Shown here piece after piece: positions 7,161 through 14,047 of a stretch of 21,065 nucleotides of DNA. The translations under genes were made by a program, and so were the position numbers. Each line of letters opens with the position of its first letter. Positions within the stretch are counted from its first letter, which is position 1. The notes under the pieces were generated by a model. The model was not told the DNA's origin. It saw only the letters and a list, made by a program, of their open reading frames with translations, and ran no database searches. Origin of the DNA: CAZFAP01 sp964516325 (GTDB lineage Bacteria > Auribacterota > JABMQX01); assembly GCA_964516325.1 (NCBI GenBank), contig CAZFAP010000078.1, positions 1 to 21,065 on the forward strand. Direction: 5' to 3'.

Positions 7161-7501
7161 AATCTGGGGACACCATACTTATTTCTGGTGGGTCTTTGGC
7201 TTTCGCCCGGGCTTGTTCCTGCCCAGGACGCCTTCCATCGCCGTTTCAAGCTGTTCGACGAACGACGCACCCCCCAGAGCCGTCCGGTCCGTTCGTGACG
7301 ACGCAGCAATCAGAGGTCCTCCTCGTCCGACCCTTCGCGTAGTCTGCCTGGCAGAAGAACGTCTCCCGACGCCGATTGGCTCGCTGCGTGATATGGCGCG
7401 CAACACCGGGAACCACCCCTCTCGTCAACCGTGCATGGACCCACCCTAAACGTCCCCGATCCCCCCGTCAAGAACAGAAATATGCATGATGTCCCCAGAT
7501 T
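7161..7501 (-). mobile_element. Miniature RAYT-derived element, copy B (341 bp, with 27-bp terminal inverted repeats)
   Basis: The left end (7161-7187) begins AATCTGGGGACACCATACTT and the right end (7475-7501, read inward on the minus strand) begins AATCTGGGGACATCATGCAT. Both finish ATTTCTG and differ at three of 27 positions. The minus strand carries the N-terminus of a REP-associated Y1 transposase (PGVARHITQRANRRRETFF, about 7410-7354) joined to its C-terminal tail (LLRRHERTGR, then ASFVEQLETAMEGVLGRNKP and GRKPK, ending near 7192). The junction frame is the same as in copy A. Both copies also read ATGCACGGTTGACG where an intact start would probably be ATG-GCA-CGG-TTG, so they share a 1-base lesion. 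It is non-autonomous. Orientation is the same as copy A. Confidence 0.85.
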
Positions 7502-7579
7502 ATACACGGCGTTCGACGCCTTTCCAACCGGACTTACGAACCGACAAGCAAACACTCTGGCATCTCAGTCCGTCATTCC

Positions 7580-7930
7580 TCAGCCGTCGGTCTCTTGCTG
7601 GGGAAGGATCCTTTTCAGTTCGGCGACGATCTGGGGAAGGTCAGCCGTCACAACGTCCCAGACTATGTCAAAGTCCACATGTAAGTAATCGTGAACCACC
7701 TTATGGCGCATGGCAATGATTCTTCCCCAGGGGATCCCCGGATGCGATCGCTGGAAGGGAACCGAAACATGGCGTGCTGCCTCACCGAGGGTCTGAATGA
7801 GGTGGACCAGAGCAAGCCGGAGGTTCTCGTCGGCGTCGAACTCCTGCCGTGTTTTCCCTTTTACCTTGCTCAGTGCCAGGCTCGCCGTGTCCAGCATGTG
7901 ACCGACGTAAACAAGGTCATCCTTGTTCAT
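7580..7930 (-). CDS. hepT: HepT-like HEPN RNase toxin, pair 1
   Basis: A 116-residue all-alpha HEPN protein of the DUF86/HepT family. The RX4HXY active-site motif is RHKVVHDY (R75, H80, Y82). In studied HepT-MntA systems this motif cuts RNA and its Tyr is the target of MntA AMPylation. I start it at the ATG at 7930, which has GAGGTG just upstream and overlaps the mntA stop by 14 bp. A GTG 15 bp further upstream is also in frame but has no better site. Other typical features are the helix with LRLALVHLIQTLGEAARHVS and the DFDIVWDVV segment after the active site. It is the last gene of the four-gene antitoxin/toxin run. Confidence 0.9.
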   Translation of the reverse strand: MNKDDLVYVGHMLDTASLALSKVKGKTRQEFDADENLRLALVHLIQTLGEAARHVSVPFQRSHPGIPWGRIIAMRHKVVHDYLHVDFDIVWDVVTADLPQIVAELKRILPQQETDG

Positions 7931-8222
7931 ACCGCACCTCTGCACTTTTCAGGATACGGCCACGCAGACGCCAGTTGAGAGACTTTTCTGTCACGATGTC
8001 CACCCTGTGCCCGCCGAAAAGCCTCGAAAGCTCCTCCTCCATGTCAAATATGCGCAGCCCCACGACATGACCCGGCTCGAACGTCACCAGGACGTCAATG
8101 TCGCTATCTGGACGGAAATCATCGCGCAGCACCGAGCCGAAAAGAGAGAGTTTCCGAATGTGGTGACGCCGGCAGAACTCCGCAATCTTATCTTCTGGCA
8201 GTATCACATTCTGGTTGTTCAT
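7917..8222 (-). CDS. mntA: MntA-like minimal nucleotidyltransferase antitoxin, pair 1
   Basis: A 101-residue minimal nucleotidyltransferase. The catalytic GSx10DxD motif is GSVLRDDFRPDSDID (G29-S30, D41, D43), and the third carboxylate is in HRVDIV (D75). Proteins of this family neutralise HepT by adding AMP units to the toxin's Tyr. The first 46 residues, MNNQNVILPE through DIDVLV, are identical to those of the other MntA in this window, while the C-terminal half is clearly different (for example RIFDMEEELSRLFGGHRVDI). The leader GAGGGCGACAA provides the ribosome site. It begins 53 bp after the stop of the preceding HepT. Confidence 0.92.
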   Translation of the reverse strand: MNNQNVILPEDKIAEFCRRHHIRKLSLFGSVLRDDFRPDSDIDVLVTFEPGHVVGLRIFDMEEELSRLFGGHRVDIVTEKSLNWRLRGRILKSAEVRYEQG

Positions 8223-8268
8223 TTGTCGCCCTCGTGCGCGCTGCTGTCGTCTTTGTGTCGGCAGGGCG
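8071..8268. repeat. Duplicated 198-bp block, copy 1 (mntA-1 leader and 5' half)
   Basis: This block matches 8752-8949 at a constant offset of 681 bp with about ten mismatches. Only about two fall in the 108 bp covering the start codon, leader and first codons. The match ends abruptly after GCAGGGCG at 8268 and fades below about 8071, inside the coding region. Confidence 0.9.
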
Positions 8269-8275
8269 CTATTGA

Positions 8276-8614
8276 TTAGTCCTTCGCAATTCTCTCCAGC
8301 ACCAAGACGAGGCTCGGCAGGTCACTCCCCACAATTTGCCAGAGGATGTCGAAATCAACGACATCGTAGCCGTGAATCAGGCGGTTTCGCAGCCCGACGA
8401 TCTCGGCCCAGGCGACTTCAGGATGGGCCTCCCGAAAACCCCGAGACACCCGAGACGCCGCTTCGCCGATGATTTCCAGGAGCCGCGTCAGCGACAGGCT
8501 TAACATGCGGTTGCTGTCCAGGTCGTAGCGCGACTTGTCACGCGCCACGGCGATCGCCTCACGGGCGTGACCCAGCATCTGTCGCACGCTGACCCGGTCG
8601 TCGTGTTTGCTCAT
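8276..8614 (-). CDS. hepT: HepT-like HEPN RNase toxin, pair 2
   Basis: A 112-residue HEPN-domain protein (DUF86/HepT). RNRLIHGY gives the RX4HXY motif (R76, H81, Y83), preceded by the family helix MLSLSLTRLLEIIGEAASRVS. It is only distantly similar to the other HepT in this window even though their MntA partners share near-identical N-terminal halves. The ATG at 8614 follows GGAGGTG at good spacing and overlaps the 3' end of mntA by 56 bp, which implies coupled translation. Expected role: ribonuclease toxin held inactive by AMPylation through the adjacent MntA. Confidence 0.9.
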   Translation of the reverse strand: MSKHDDRVSVRQMLGHAREAIAVARDKSRYDLDSNRMLSLSLTRLLEIIGEAASRVSRGFREAHPEVAWAEIVGLRNRLIHGYDVVDFDILWQIVGSDLPSLVLVLERIAKD

Positions 8615-8903
8615 ACTGCACCTCCGCTTCCGTCAGGACTTCGTCGCGGAAATACGGGCTCAGAAACCCGGCCGTGTGAAGGTCCACTTTCCGGCCAAGT
8701 ATCTCTGACAGCTCCAGCTCCATCCCGAAGAAATTCAGACCCACTTTTGTCCCCGGCTCAAAGTCCACCAGGACGTCAATGTCGCTATCTGGACGGAAGT
8801 CGTCCCGCAGCACCGAGCCGAAGAGAGAGAGTTTCCGAATGTGGTGGCGCCGGCAGAACTCCGCAATCTTATCTTCTGGCAGTATCACATTCTGGTTGTT
8901 CAT
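8559..8903 (-). CDS. mntA: MntA-like minimal nucleotidyltransferase antitoxin, pair 2
   Basis: A 114-residue minimal nucleotidyltransferase with GSVLRDDFRPDSDID (G29-S30, D41, D43) and a third acidic residue in RKVDLH (D74). The N-terminal 46 residues are identical to pair 1. From residue 47 the sequence diverges (VDFEPGTKVGLNFFGMELEL). Its C-terminus runs some 15 residues past the point where the pair-1 protein ends, because the frame stays open through the start of hepT; these residues (TRRPGQRATDAGSRP) are probably functionally neutral. It is the first gene of the toxin-antitoxin run, with a plausible promoter directly upstream. Confidence 0.92.
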   Translation of the reverse strand: MNNQNVILPEDKIAEFCRRHHIRKLSLFGSVLRDDFRPDSDIDVLVDFEPGTKVGLNFFGMELELSEILGRKVDLHTAGFLSPYFRDEVLTEAEVQYEQTRRPGQRATDAGSRP

Positions 8904-8949
8904 TTGTCGCCCTCGTGCGAGCTGCTGTCGTCTTTGTGTCGGCAGGGCG
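8752..8949. repeat. Duplicated 198-bp block, copy 2 (mntA-2 leader and 5' half)
   Basis: This is the partner of 8071-8268. Identity covers 46 bp of leader upstream of the ATG and roughly the first half of the gene, then drops sharply. Identity concentrated at one end of otherwise divergent genes suggests recent recombination or gene conversion between the two units. Confidence 0.9.
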
Positions 8950-8996
8950 TTTTTGCCTTCGCCTATGCAGGTGCTTTGTCCAGTGCGGCGGATTCA

Positions 8997-9025
8997 ATTT
9001 CAGACGATTTTTGTGTCATCGTCAA
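8997..9025 (-). promoter_or_regulatory. Candidate promoter of the mntA-hepT operon
   Basis: On the minus strand TTGACG (9025-9020), a 17-bp spacer and TGAAAT (9002-8997) match sigma70 boxes at 5 of 6 and 4 of 6. The -35 overlaps the stop codon of the upstream glycosyltransferase gene. The predicted leader is about 85 nt. It lies just outside the duplicated block, so pair 1 does not have its own copy. Confidence 0.42.
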
Positions 9026-10131
9026 ATCCCTGCGGTTGTGGCGGCCCAACAAGTCCGTAGATACTCCATCAGCCGGGTTTTGAAAACCTCCCGGCTGAAC
9101 CTCAGGCTGTTTTCGCGTGCTGCCGCGGGGTCAAACTTTCTTCGGCTGAAGCTTCGCACGGCCTTGGCCAATGATTCCACGGTCTGCTCCCGGAAAAAGA
9201 TTCCCGTCACACCCTCCAGAACGGATTCCGTCACGCCGCCCACTCCGAAGGCAATAACTGGTTTGCCGCAGGCTTGGGCTTCCACCGGAGTTAGCCCGAA
9301 ATCCTCCACTCCCGGGAAAATGAGCGCGCGACAGCCCCGGTACGCATCACGCACCTCTTCATCCGTCACCCACCCGCGGAAGGAAATGTTTCTCCCGGCA
9401 ATCCGTTTCAGTCGGCGATATTCCGTCCTGTCCCCGATAATGACCAGCGGCAGCCTCAGTTCGTTGAACACCCGGATGGCAAGGTCAACCTTCTTGTACG
9501 GGACGAGCGCCGAAACGACAAGGAAAAAATCTTCTTCCTTTCCACCCGGAGCGAAGAACTCGGTGTCCACCGGCGGAAAGATGACCTCCGACTCCCTTCC
9601 GTAGAACCTGGCGATGCGGTCCGCAACCGTCCTGGAAATGGCGACAAAATGGTCAACCCTTTTGCTCGAAAGCCTGTCCCACCGTTTCAGCCGGGCGAGA
9701 AGAGGCGACAGCGCCGCCTTTTTCAACGCGCTTGTCCCGAAATACTCCTCCGGAAGAACCCACACGTACCGCATCGGAGAAAAGCAATAGCAGATATGCA
9801 AAGCTCCCTGAGGCGGGCGCGCCCCCTTCGCAACGCAGTGGCTCGTGCTAATCACCAGGTCATATCCGGACAGGTCGAAACTCTCCACAGCCGCCGGGAA
9901 AAGGGGAAGAAAATACCGGTACCGCGACCGCGCCAGAGGCAAGTGCTCGATAAATGACGTTGTGATTCTCTTGCTGGCGATCCTGGTTGAAATCTTCTCC
10001 TTCTCCAGCAAGAGAGTGAAAATATCGGCGCCGGGGAAAAGCTCAAGGATTGCCTCGAGGGTCTTCTCGCCCCCGCGCATGCCGTTCAGCCAGTCGTGAA
10101 CTATTGCAACTTGTTTCGGTCTCTCACGCAT
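9022..10131 (-). CDS. GT4 glycosyltransferase, WbaZ/mannosyltransferase-like
   Basis: A 369-residue GT-B retaining glycosyltransferase. The N-terminal acceptor domain opens with VAIVHDWLNGMRGGEKTLEA (8-27), has GYDLVISTSHCVAKG (89-103) and CYCFSPMRYVW (115-124). These are hallmarks, by family memory, of the WbaZ-like GT4 subgroup. The donor domain has VSALVPYKKVDLAI (206-219) and the E-x7-E motif EDFGLTPVEAQACGKPV (E276, E284) that binds the nucleotide sugar. It is cytoplasmic or membrane-associated. Expected role: adding a sugar, perhaps mannose, to a lipid-linked polysaccharide repeat. It is the last of four glycosyltransferase genes read in the same direction and 100 bp after the previous one. 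The ribosome site is weak. Sugar and linkage are unknown. Confidence 0.93.
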   Translation of the reverse strand: MRERPKQVAIVHDWLNGMRGGEKTLEAILELFPGADIFTLLLEKEKISTRIASKRITTSFIEHLPLARSRYRYFLPLFPAAVESFDLSGYDLVISTSHCVAKGARPPQGALHICYCFSPMRYVWVLPEEYFGTSALKKAALSPLLARLKRWDRLSSKRVDHFVAISRTVADRIARFYGRESEVIFPPVDTEFFAPGGKEEDFFLVVSALVPYKKVDLAIRVFNELRLPLVIIGDRTEYRRLKRIAGRNISFRGWVTDEEVRDAYRGCRALIFPGVEDFGLTPVEAQACGKPVIAFGVGGVTESVLEGVTGIFFREQTVESLAKAVRSFSRRKFDPAAARENSLRFSREVFKTRLMEYLRTCWAATTAGI

Positions 10132-10231
10132 TGAAGGCTCAATCCGAGAGAAGCGACGGGGCTCACATCGGCTCGCATCTTAACACCCCCCTCTTCTCTT
10201 ACCGGCTACGGGAACCGGACCCGAGTTCGCG

Positions 10232-11401
10232 TCAGTTGGCGCCCGAGCCAGTCGAGGCAACCTTCTGGTAAACCTCCACCACTTGCCTGGCGGTCTCTTC
10301 CCACCTGTATCTCGCTGCCTGCTCCTTGCCTTTAGCTATGTTTCGCTGGCGAAGCTGTTCGTCAGTCAGGAGTCGAATTATTTTCTCTGCGGCGCCCAAT
10401 CGGTCGTAGGGGTCCGCGAAAAGGGCAGCGTCGCCCAAAACTTCGGGAAGCGAGGCCCGGTCCGACGACAGCACCGGCGTTCCGCAAGCCATCGCCTCCA
10501 GAGGCGGTAACCCGAACCCTTCGTACAGGGAGAGGTGAACCAGCACATCCGCCTCTCTGTAAGCATCCACGAGGTCATCATCGTCGAGATAATCGGCCAT
10601 TATCACCTTCTCCCGCAGGTTCCCCTGCGAGATATACTCGCCCACCTCCGGGTATCTCGGGTCCTTCTCTCCGACAATCAACATCTGGCAATTCAGGTCC
10701 TTCCTCCGCTCCAAGACTATCTTGAACGCCTCCACTGCCGTCAGCACGTTCTTGTAAGGGTCTTGCCGCCCCACGCACAGCAGAAGTCTTCCCGAAATCC
10801 CAAACTTCCGCCTTATCTGACCCGTCGCTCGCCCGGGCGAAAACATTTCATCCACGCCGATGTAAACCCGGTGAACCTTCTCCTGCCGGACTTTCAGCGT
10901 CCTGACAATATCGTTCTGAGTGCATTCGGAATCCGCCATGATAGCGTCCGCCTTCCGCCCCACCCTGAGCATAATCCGCTTGTAGATTGGAAACATCCTG
11001 CTCTTTTTTGATCGTCCGGTGTACTGCGGGAACAAGAGCGGAATCAAATCGTGAATTGTAACGACCGTCCTTACGCTCTGGCGCCCAAGCGGAATCATGA
11101 AGTTGGGGGAATGGAAGACGTCCACCCGCAAATCCCTCAGCTTCCGTGGAAGCATCCCTTGATTGCGAAGAGAGAATACCGAATAGGGGAGAAGTTCTGT
11201 CGAGAAATTCCTTCTGTTGCCCGCTCCCGTTTTCCGCAGTTCCCGCTTCATCAGTTCCTCATCGTCGAAGAGGAGAATGTACCTGTTTCTGTCGTCAAGG
11301 AGCGCAAGTTGGCGGATGAGATTTCTCGTGTACATTCCGACCCCCGAAAGCGACAGGAATATCCATCTGGCGTCTATGGCGATGGTCAGTTCCCTCCCCA
11401 T
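10232..11401 (-). CDS. GT4 glycosyltransferase (MtfB-like)
   Basis: A 389-residue GT4 family enzyme. The N-terminus TIAIDARWIFLSLSGVGMYT has the glycine-rich 'IDAR....GVG.Y' loop of this subgroup. VDVFHSPNFMIPLG (93-106) and TVVTIHDLIPLLFP (112-125) follow. The donor-binding half has CVGRQDPYKNVLTAVEAF (209-226) and YEGFGLPPLEAMACGTPV with the E-x7-E pair E294 and E302. It transfers a sugar from an activated nucleotide sugar, presumably onto a lipid-linked oligosaccharide. The ATG at 11401 follows the stop of the preceding gene after three bases, so the two GT4 genes are probably co-translated. The 100 bp after its stop hold no further gene. Its similarity to the neighbouring GT4 proteins suggests old duplication. 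Confidence 0.93.
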   Translation of the reverse strand: MGRELTIAIDARWIFLSLSGVGMYTRNLIRQLALLDDRNRYILLFDDEELMKRELRKTGAGNRRNFSTELLPYSVFSLRNQGMLPRKLRDLRVDVFHSPNFMIPLGRQSVRTVVTIHDLIPLLFPQYTGRSKKSRMFPIYKRIMLRVGRKADAIMADSECTQNDIVRTLKVRQEKVHRVYIGVDEMFSPGRATGQIRRKFGISGRLLLCVGRQDPYKNVLTAVEAFKIVLERRKDLNCQMLIVGEKDPRYPEVGEYISQGNLREKVIMADYLDDDDLVDAYREADVLVHLSLYEGFGLPPLEAMACGTPVLSSDRASLPEVLGDAALFADPYDRLGAAEKIIRLLTDEQLRQRNIAKGKEQAARYRWEETARQVVEVYQKVASTGSGAN

Positions 11402-11404
11402 GTT

Positions 11405-12553
11405 TCAACCGCTCCCTGCCCCGCGGGCCACGCTCTCATAGACGCGGTACGTCTCTTCCGCACATCGCCGCCAGGTGAATTGGCACGCCCGCTCCCTTCC
11501 CCTGCGCACATGTTCTCCAGCCAACTCCCGGTTCGCCGCTAACTCCGCCATCGCCTTCGCCATTTCCTCCGGGTTGTCCGGGCTGACCTTCAGAGCGGCG
11601 TCGCCAACCACTTCCGGCAGCGAAGAGGTGTTTGAGCACACAAGCGGCGTCCCGCAGGCCATCGCCTCCAGGCATGGCAGCCCGAATCCCTCATAGAAAC
11701 TCGGCACGACCGCCATTCTCGCCGCAGAATAAAGAAATGGCAAATCGCCGTCCTCGACATATTCCGTCAGAAGCGGCGCCATCTCCGGCGGCATCTCACG
11801 GATGCGGCTCATCGTCTCCTCGTAGAGCCACCCTTTCATCCCTGCCGCCACCAGCCCGATCTTCTCGTGCTTACGGGACATTTTTCTGAAAATCTGATAG
11901 GCATCCAGCAGCGCTGTCAAATTCTTTCTCGGCTCCAGCGTCCCCACGAACAAGACGTACTCGTCCGGAAGACTGTACTTCCTTTTCACTCTCGCCAACC
12001 CTTCCGCGTCTGTCCTCGGATAGAAGTCCTTGCTCACCCCCAGCGGCGTGACGGCCAGCTTACCCTTCGCCGAAGGAAAAAGCTCTGCGATTTCCCGCCG
12101 CGTGAACTCGGAGATAGCGATGACTCGGTCTGCCCGTTCAATGCTCAGGGGGACGTGCCGACTCAGAAAGGAAAGGTTCTTCGGCTCGGTGAACTGGGGA
12201 AACCGCAGGAACGAAAGGTCGGGGATGCTCACCACAACTTTTCCCGCCCGCAGCGGCCGAGCCACGAAATTCGGAAAGTGAAAGACCTCCGCTTGCCCGA
12301 CGTATCTGTCCACCTTCGGGAAAGAGAACCGCTTCCACAAGAACTGAACCACTCTCCCCGGCGGGAACCTCACCGCTTTCTCAGTAACATTCCCCCTCGC
12401 CAACCCCAACCGATTTTCTCCTCGAGCGAAGTAGAACGCCTCGATCGTGCCCTGGATACAAAGCTCGCCCAGAGCCCGCACGAGGTTGTTCACGTAATGG
12501 CCCACCCCCGTCATCGGTCGGAGGAGGTTTTGCACGTCTATGGCCGCACGCAC
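11405..12553 (-). CDS. GT4 glycosyltransferase
   Basis: A 382-residue GT-B fold glycosyltransferase. It opens with AIDVQNLLRPMTGVGHYVNN (4-23), then VFHFPNFVARPL (90-101) and VVSIPDLSFLRFPQF (107-121). The nucleotide-sugar half shows VGTLEPRKNLTALLDAY (203-219), with R209 and K210 for the phosphates, and FYEGFGLPCLEAMACGTPLV with E288 and E296. The start is GTG at 12553; an in-frame TGA is 11 codons upstream with no other start between, although no good ribosome site is seen. It ends three bases before the next GT4. It shares the layout, and some wording of motifs, with the next gene. The specific sugar is not deducible. Confidence 0.92.
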   Translation of the reverse strand: MRAAIDVQNLLRPMTGVGHYVNNLVRALGELCIQGTIEAFYFARGENRLGLARGNVTEKAVRFPPGRVVQFLWKRFSFPKVDRYVGQAEVFHFPNFVARPLRAGKVVVSIPDLSFLRFPQFTEPKNLSFLSRHVPLSIERADRVIAISEFTRREIAELFPSAKGKLAVTPLGVSKDFYPRTDAEGLARVKRKYSLPDEYVLFVGTLEPRKNLTALLDAYQIFRKMSRKHEKIGLVAAGMKGWLYEETMSRIREMPPEMAPLLTEYVEDGDLPFLYSAARMAVVPSFYEGFGLPCLEAMACGTPLVCSNTSSLPEVVGDAALKVSPDNPEEMAKAMAELAANRELAGEHVRRGRERACQFTWRRCAEETYRVYESVARGAGSG

Positions 12554-12663
12554 GGTGTTCTGAGACTCGCGTGAAGGGTTTCAGGGGCACGACGGACGCT
12601 TTTCTCGTCGGCGGCAGCCGTCTTCTCGCCCGGCAAAACGACGGCGCCGCGAGAAAAGGCATC

Positions 12664-13644
12664 TCACAGTTTCTCCAATTTCTCTCGAATAGCGTAGGTC
12701 GGCTTCCTCTGCGTCTCGTGGTAGAGGCGCCTCAGCACTTCGCTGAACAGCCCGATGCTCACAAGCTGTATCCCCAAAATCGTGCACAGAGGAAACACGA
12801 CAGTCAAAAGCGGCCGGTTCGAGATCGGCACTTCCGCGATCACTCTCAGAATGAACGCGTAGATGCCCAGCACGACGCCGAGAGTCCCGAACAGAAGCCC
12901 CGGCAGCCCGAAGAATAAGATCGGGCGGTGGAAAAAGCTCAGCATGAACTTCAGGGTCATCAGGTCGAGCGCGACCTTATATGTCCTCGACAAATTGTAC
13001 TTCGACTTCCCCGAAACTCGCGGCAAATGCTTCACCTCCACCTCCGCGACCTTGACTCCCATGGTGCTGGCAATCGCCGGAATGAACCTGTGCACCTCTC
13101 CGTAGAGGTTCACCTCCGACAAGACATCCCGCCGATACGCTTTCAGCGTGCAGCCGTAGTCGTGGAGCTTCACCCGGCTGATCCTCGAAATCAGCCAGTT
13201 CGCCATCTTCGACGGCGCCCGCCGAGAAAGAAACGGCTCCTTCCGGTCCCTGCGCCAGCCGCTCACTATGTCATACCCTTCCTCGACCTTCTCCAGCAGC
13301 CTCGGAACATCCGCAGGGTCGTTCTGCCGGTCTCCGTCCATCGTCACAATGACGCTTCCCGTGGAATTGGCTATCCCCGCCGAGAGTGCCGCCGTCTGCC
13401 CGAAGTTCTTCCGAAGCCGTATGACCCGCACGCTGCCGTACTTGTCGAAAGCCTCCTTCAGCTTCGCGAAGGTGCCGTCGGTGCTCCCGTCATCAACCGC
13501 CACGACCTCAAAAGGAACCTTCGTCGGCCTCATCGCCTTCTCGATGTCCGCCACCAATGGCAGTACGTTCTCTTCCTCGTTGAAGAAGGGAATGACGATG
13601 GAGACCGTTTCCTGATTCGTCCCTTTTTCAGGAGCGACGTCCAC
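12664..13644 (-). CDS. DPM1/GtrB-like GT2 polyprenyl-phosphate glycosyltransferase
   Basis: A 326-residue family-2 glycosyltransferase. The GT-A domain starts at SIVIPFFNEEENVLPLVADI (15-34), continues with VVAVDDGSTDGT (47-58) and has the DxD metal motif MDGDRQNDP (102-110). KSKYNLSR (213-220) is typical of the DPM1 family. Two C-terminal hydrophobic helices (about 241-268 and 278-302) anchor it in the membrane. Such proteins usually make polyprenyl-phosphate-sugar donors (dolichol-P-mannose synthase, GtrB, ArnC are relatives) for glycosylation on the periplasmic side. The start is a GTG with an AGGAGAGG ribosome site eight bases upstream. It is the first gene of the glycosyltransferase run and follows a 403-bp gap with a possible promoter. 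Confidence 0.92.
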   Translation of the reverse strand: MDVAPEKGTNQETVSIVIPFFNEEENVLPLVADIEKAMRPTKVPFEVVAVDDGSTDGTFAKLKEAFDKYGSVRVIRLRKNFGQTAALSAGIANSTGSVIVTMDGDRQNDPADVPRLLEKVEEGYDIVSGWRRDRKEPFLSRRAPSKMANWLISRISRVKLHDYGCTLKAYRRDVLSEVNLYGEVHRFIPAIASTMGVKVAEVEVKHLPRVSGKSKYNLSRTYKVALDLMTLKFMLSFFHRPILFFGLPGLLFGTLGVVLGIYAFILRVIAEVPISNRPLLTVVFPLCTILGIQLVSIGLFSEVLRRLYHETQRKPTYAIREKLEKL

Positions 13645-13669
13645 TCAGACCTCTCCTATCTGTCAGGCC

Positions 13670-13685
13670 GCTGTAAGCTTACAGC
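13670..13685. repeat. Perfect 16-bp palindrome GCTGTAAGCTTACAGC
   Basis: The 16 bases are self-complementary and sit about 25 bp upstream of the GT2 start codon, in what would be its leader. It could be a protein-binding site, a REP-like repeat, or an mRNA hairpin close to the ribosome site. Only one copy exists in the window. Confidence 0.6.
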
Positions 13686-13816
13686 CTGCGCCGGCACGAC
13701 TCCGGACTTTTCCTTCTCTGCGCCGCTGAGGTCGTCCCGGTCGCGGGAAAACTCCATGCGGAAACGCAAAGTGCACCTGAGGGAAAAGTTTTTATCCTTC
13801 CGCCCGGCAATTCCTA

Positions 13817-13845
13817 AAACTAAGTGAGTCCCCACCCATTGTCAA
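13817..13845 (-). promoter_or_regulatory. Candidate promoter of the glycosyltransferase run
   Basis: A perfect -35 TTGACA (13845-13840) is followed at 17 bp by a weak -10 TAGTTT (13822-13817). The predicted leader to the GTG at 13644 is about 165 nt and includes the palindrome. The -10 is only 3 of 6, so confidence is modest. Confidence 0.35.
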
Positions 13846-14047
13846 CCGTTTTCCAAGCAGCGTCGTAATCCCTCCCCCTCGTCGTGAGCGACTGCCTTGT
13901 AGTTACCAGACGTTCCTGAAGCAAAATGTACCGCAGCCCGCCTCAACTTTCAACGCCGCGCTCGCGACGTCCGACACAAGCCCCTCATTCATCCGCGCAT
14001 CGGAGACGCTATCCGCTCCCACGCTGAAAGAAGTCCGAGCAGACGAT

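Larger units (their letters stand above)
13645..14047. other. 403-bp intergenic region with a palindrome and a promoter candidate
   Basis: No gene is evident here on either strand. It contains a perfect 16-bp palindrome (13670-13685), an A/T-rich stretch with AAAACTTTTCCC on the minus strand near 13785, and a TTGACA box at 13840-13845. It lies after mtaB and before the GT2 gene, so it probably ends one transcription unit and starts another, but I see no classical hairpin plus T-run terminator. Confidence 0.55.

Noticed and set aside
7502..7579. Rho-independent terminator after hepT-1 (GGCGT-CGA-ACGCC hairpin near 7511-7523)
   Set aside because: The stem is only 5 bp and no T-run follows it on the minus strand.
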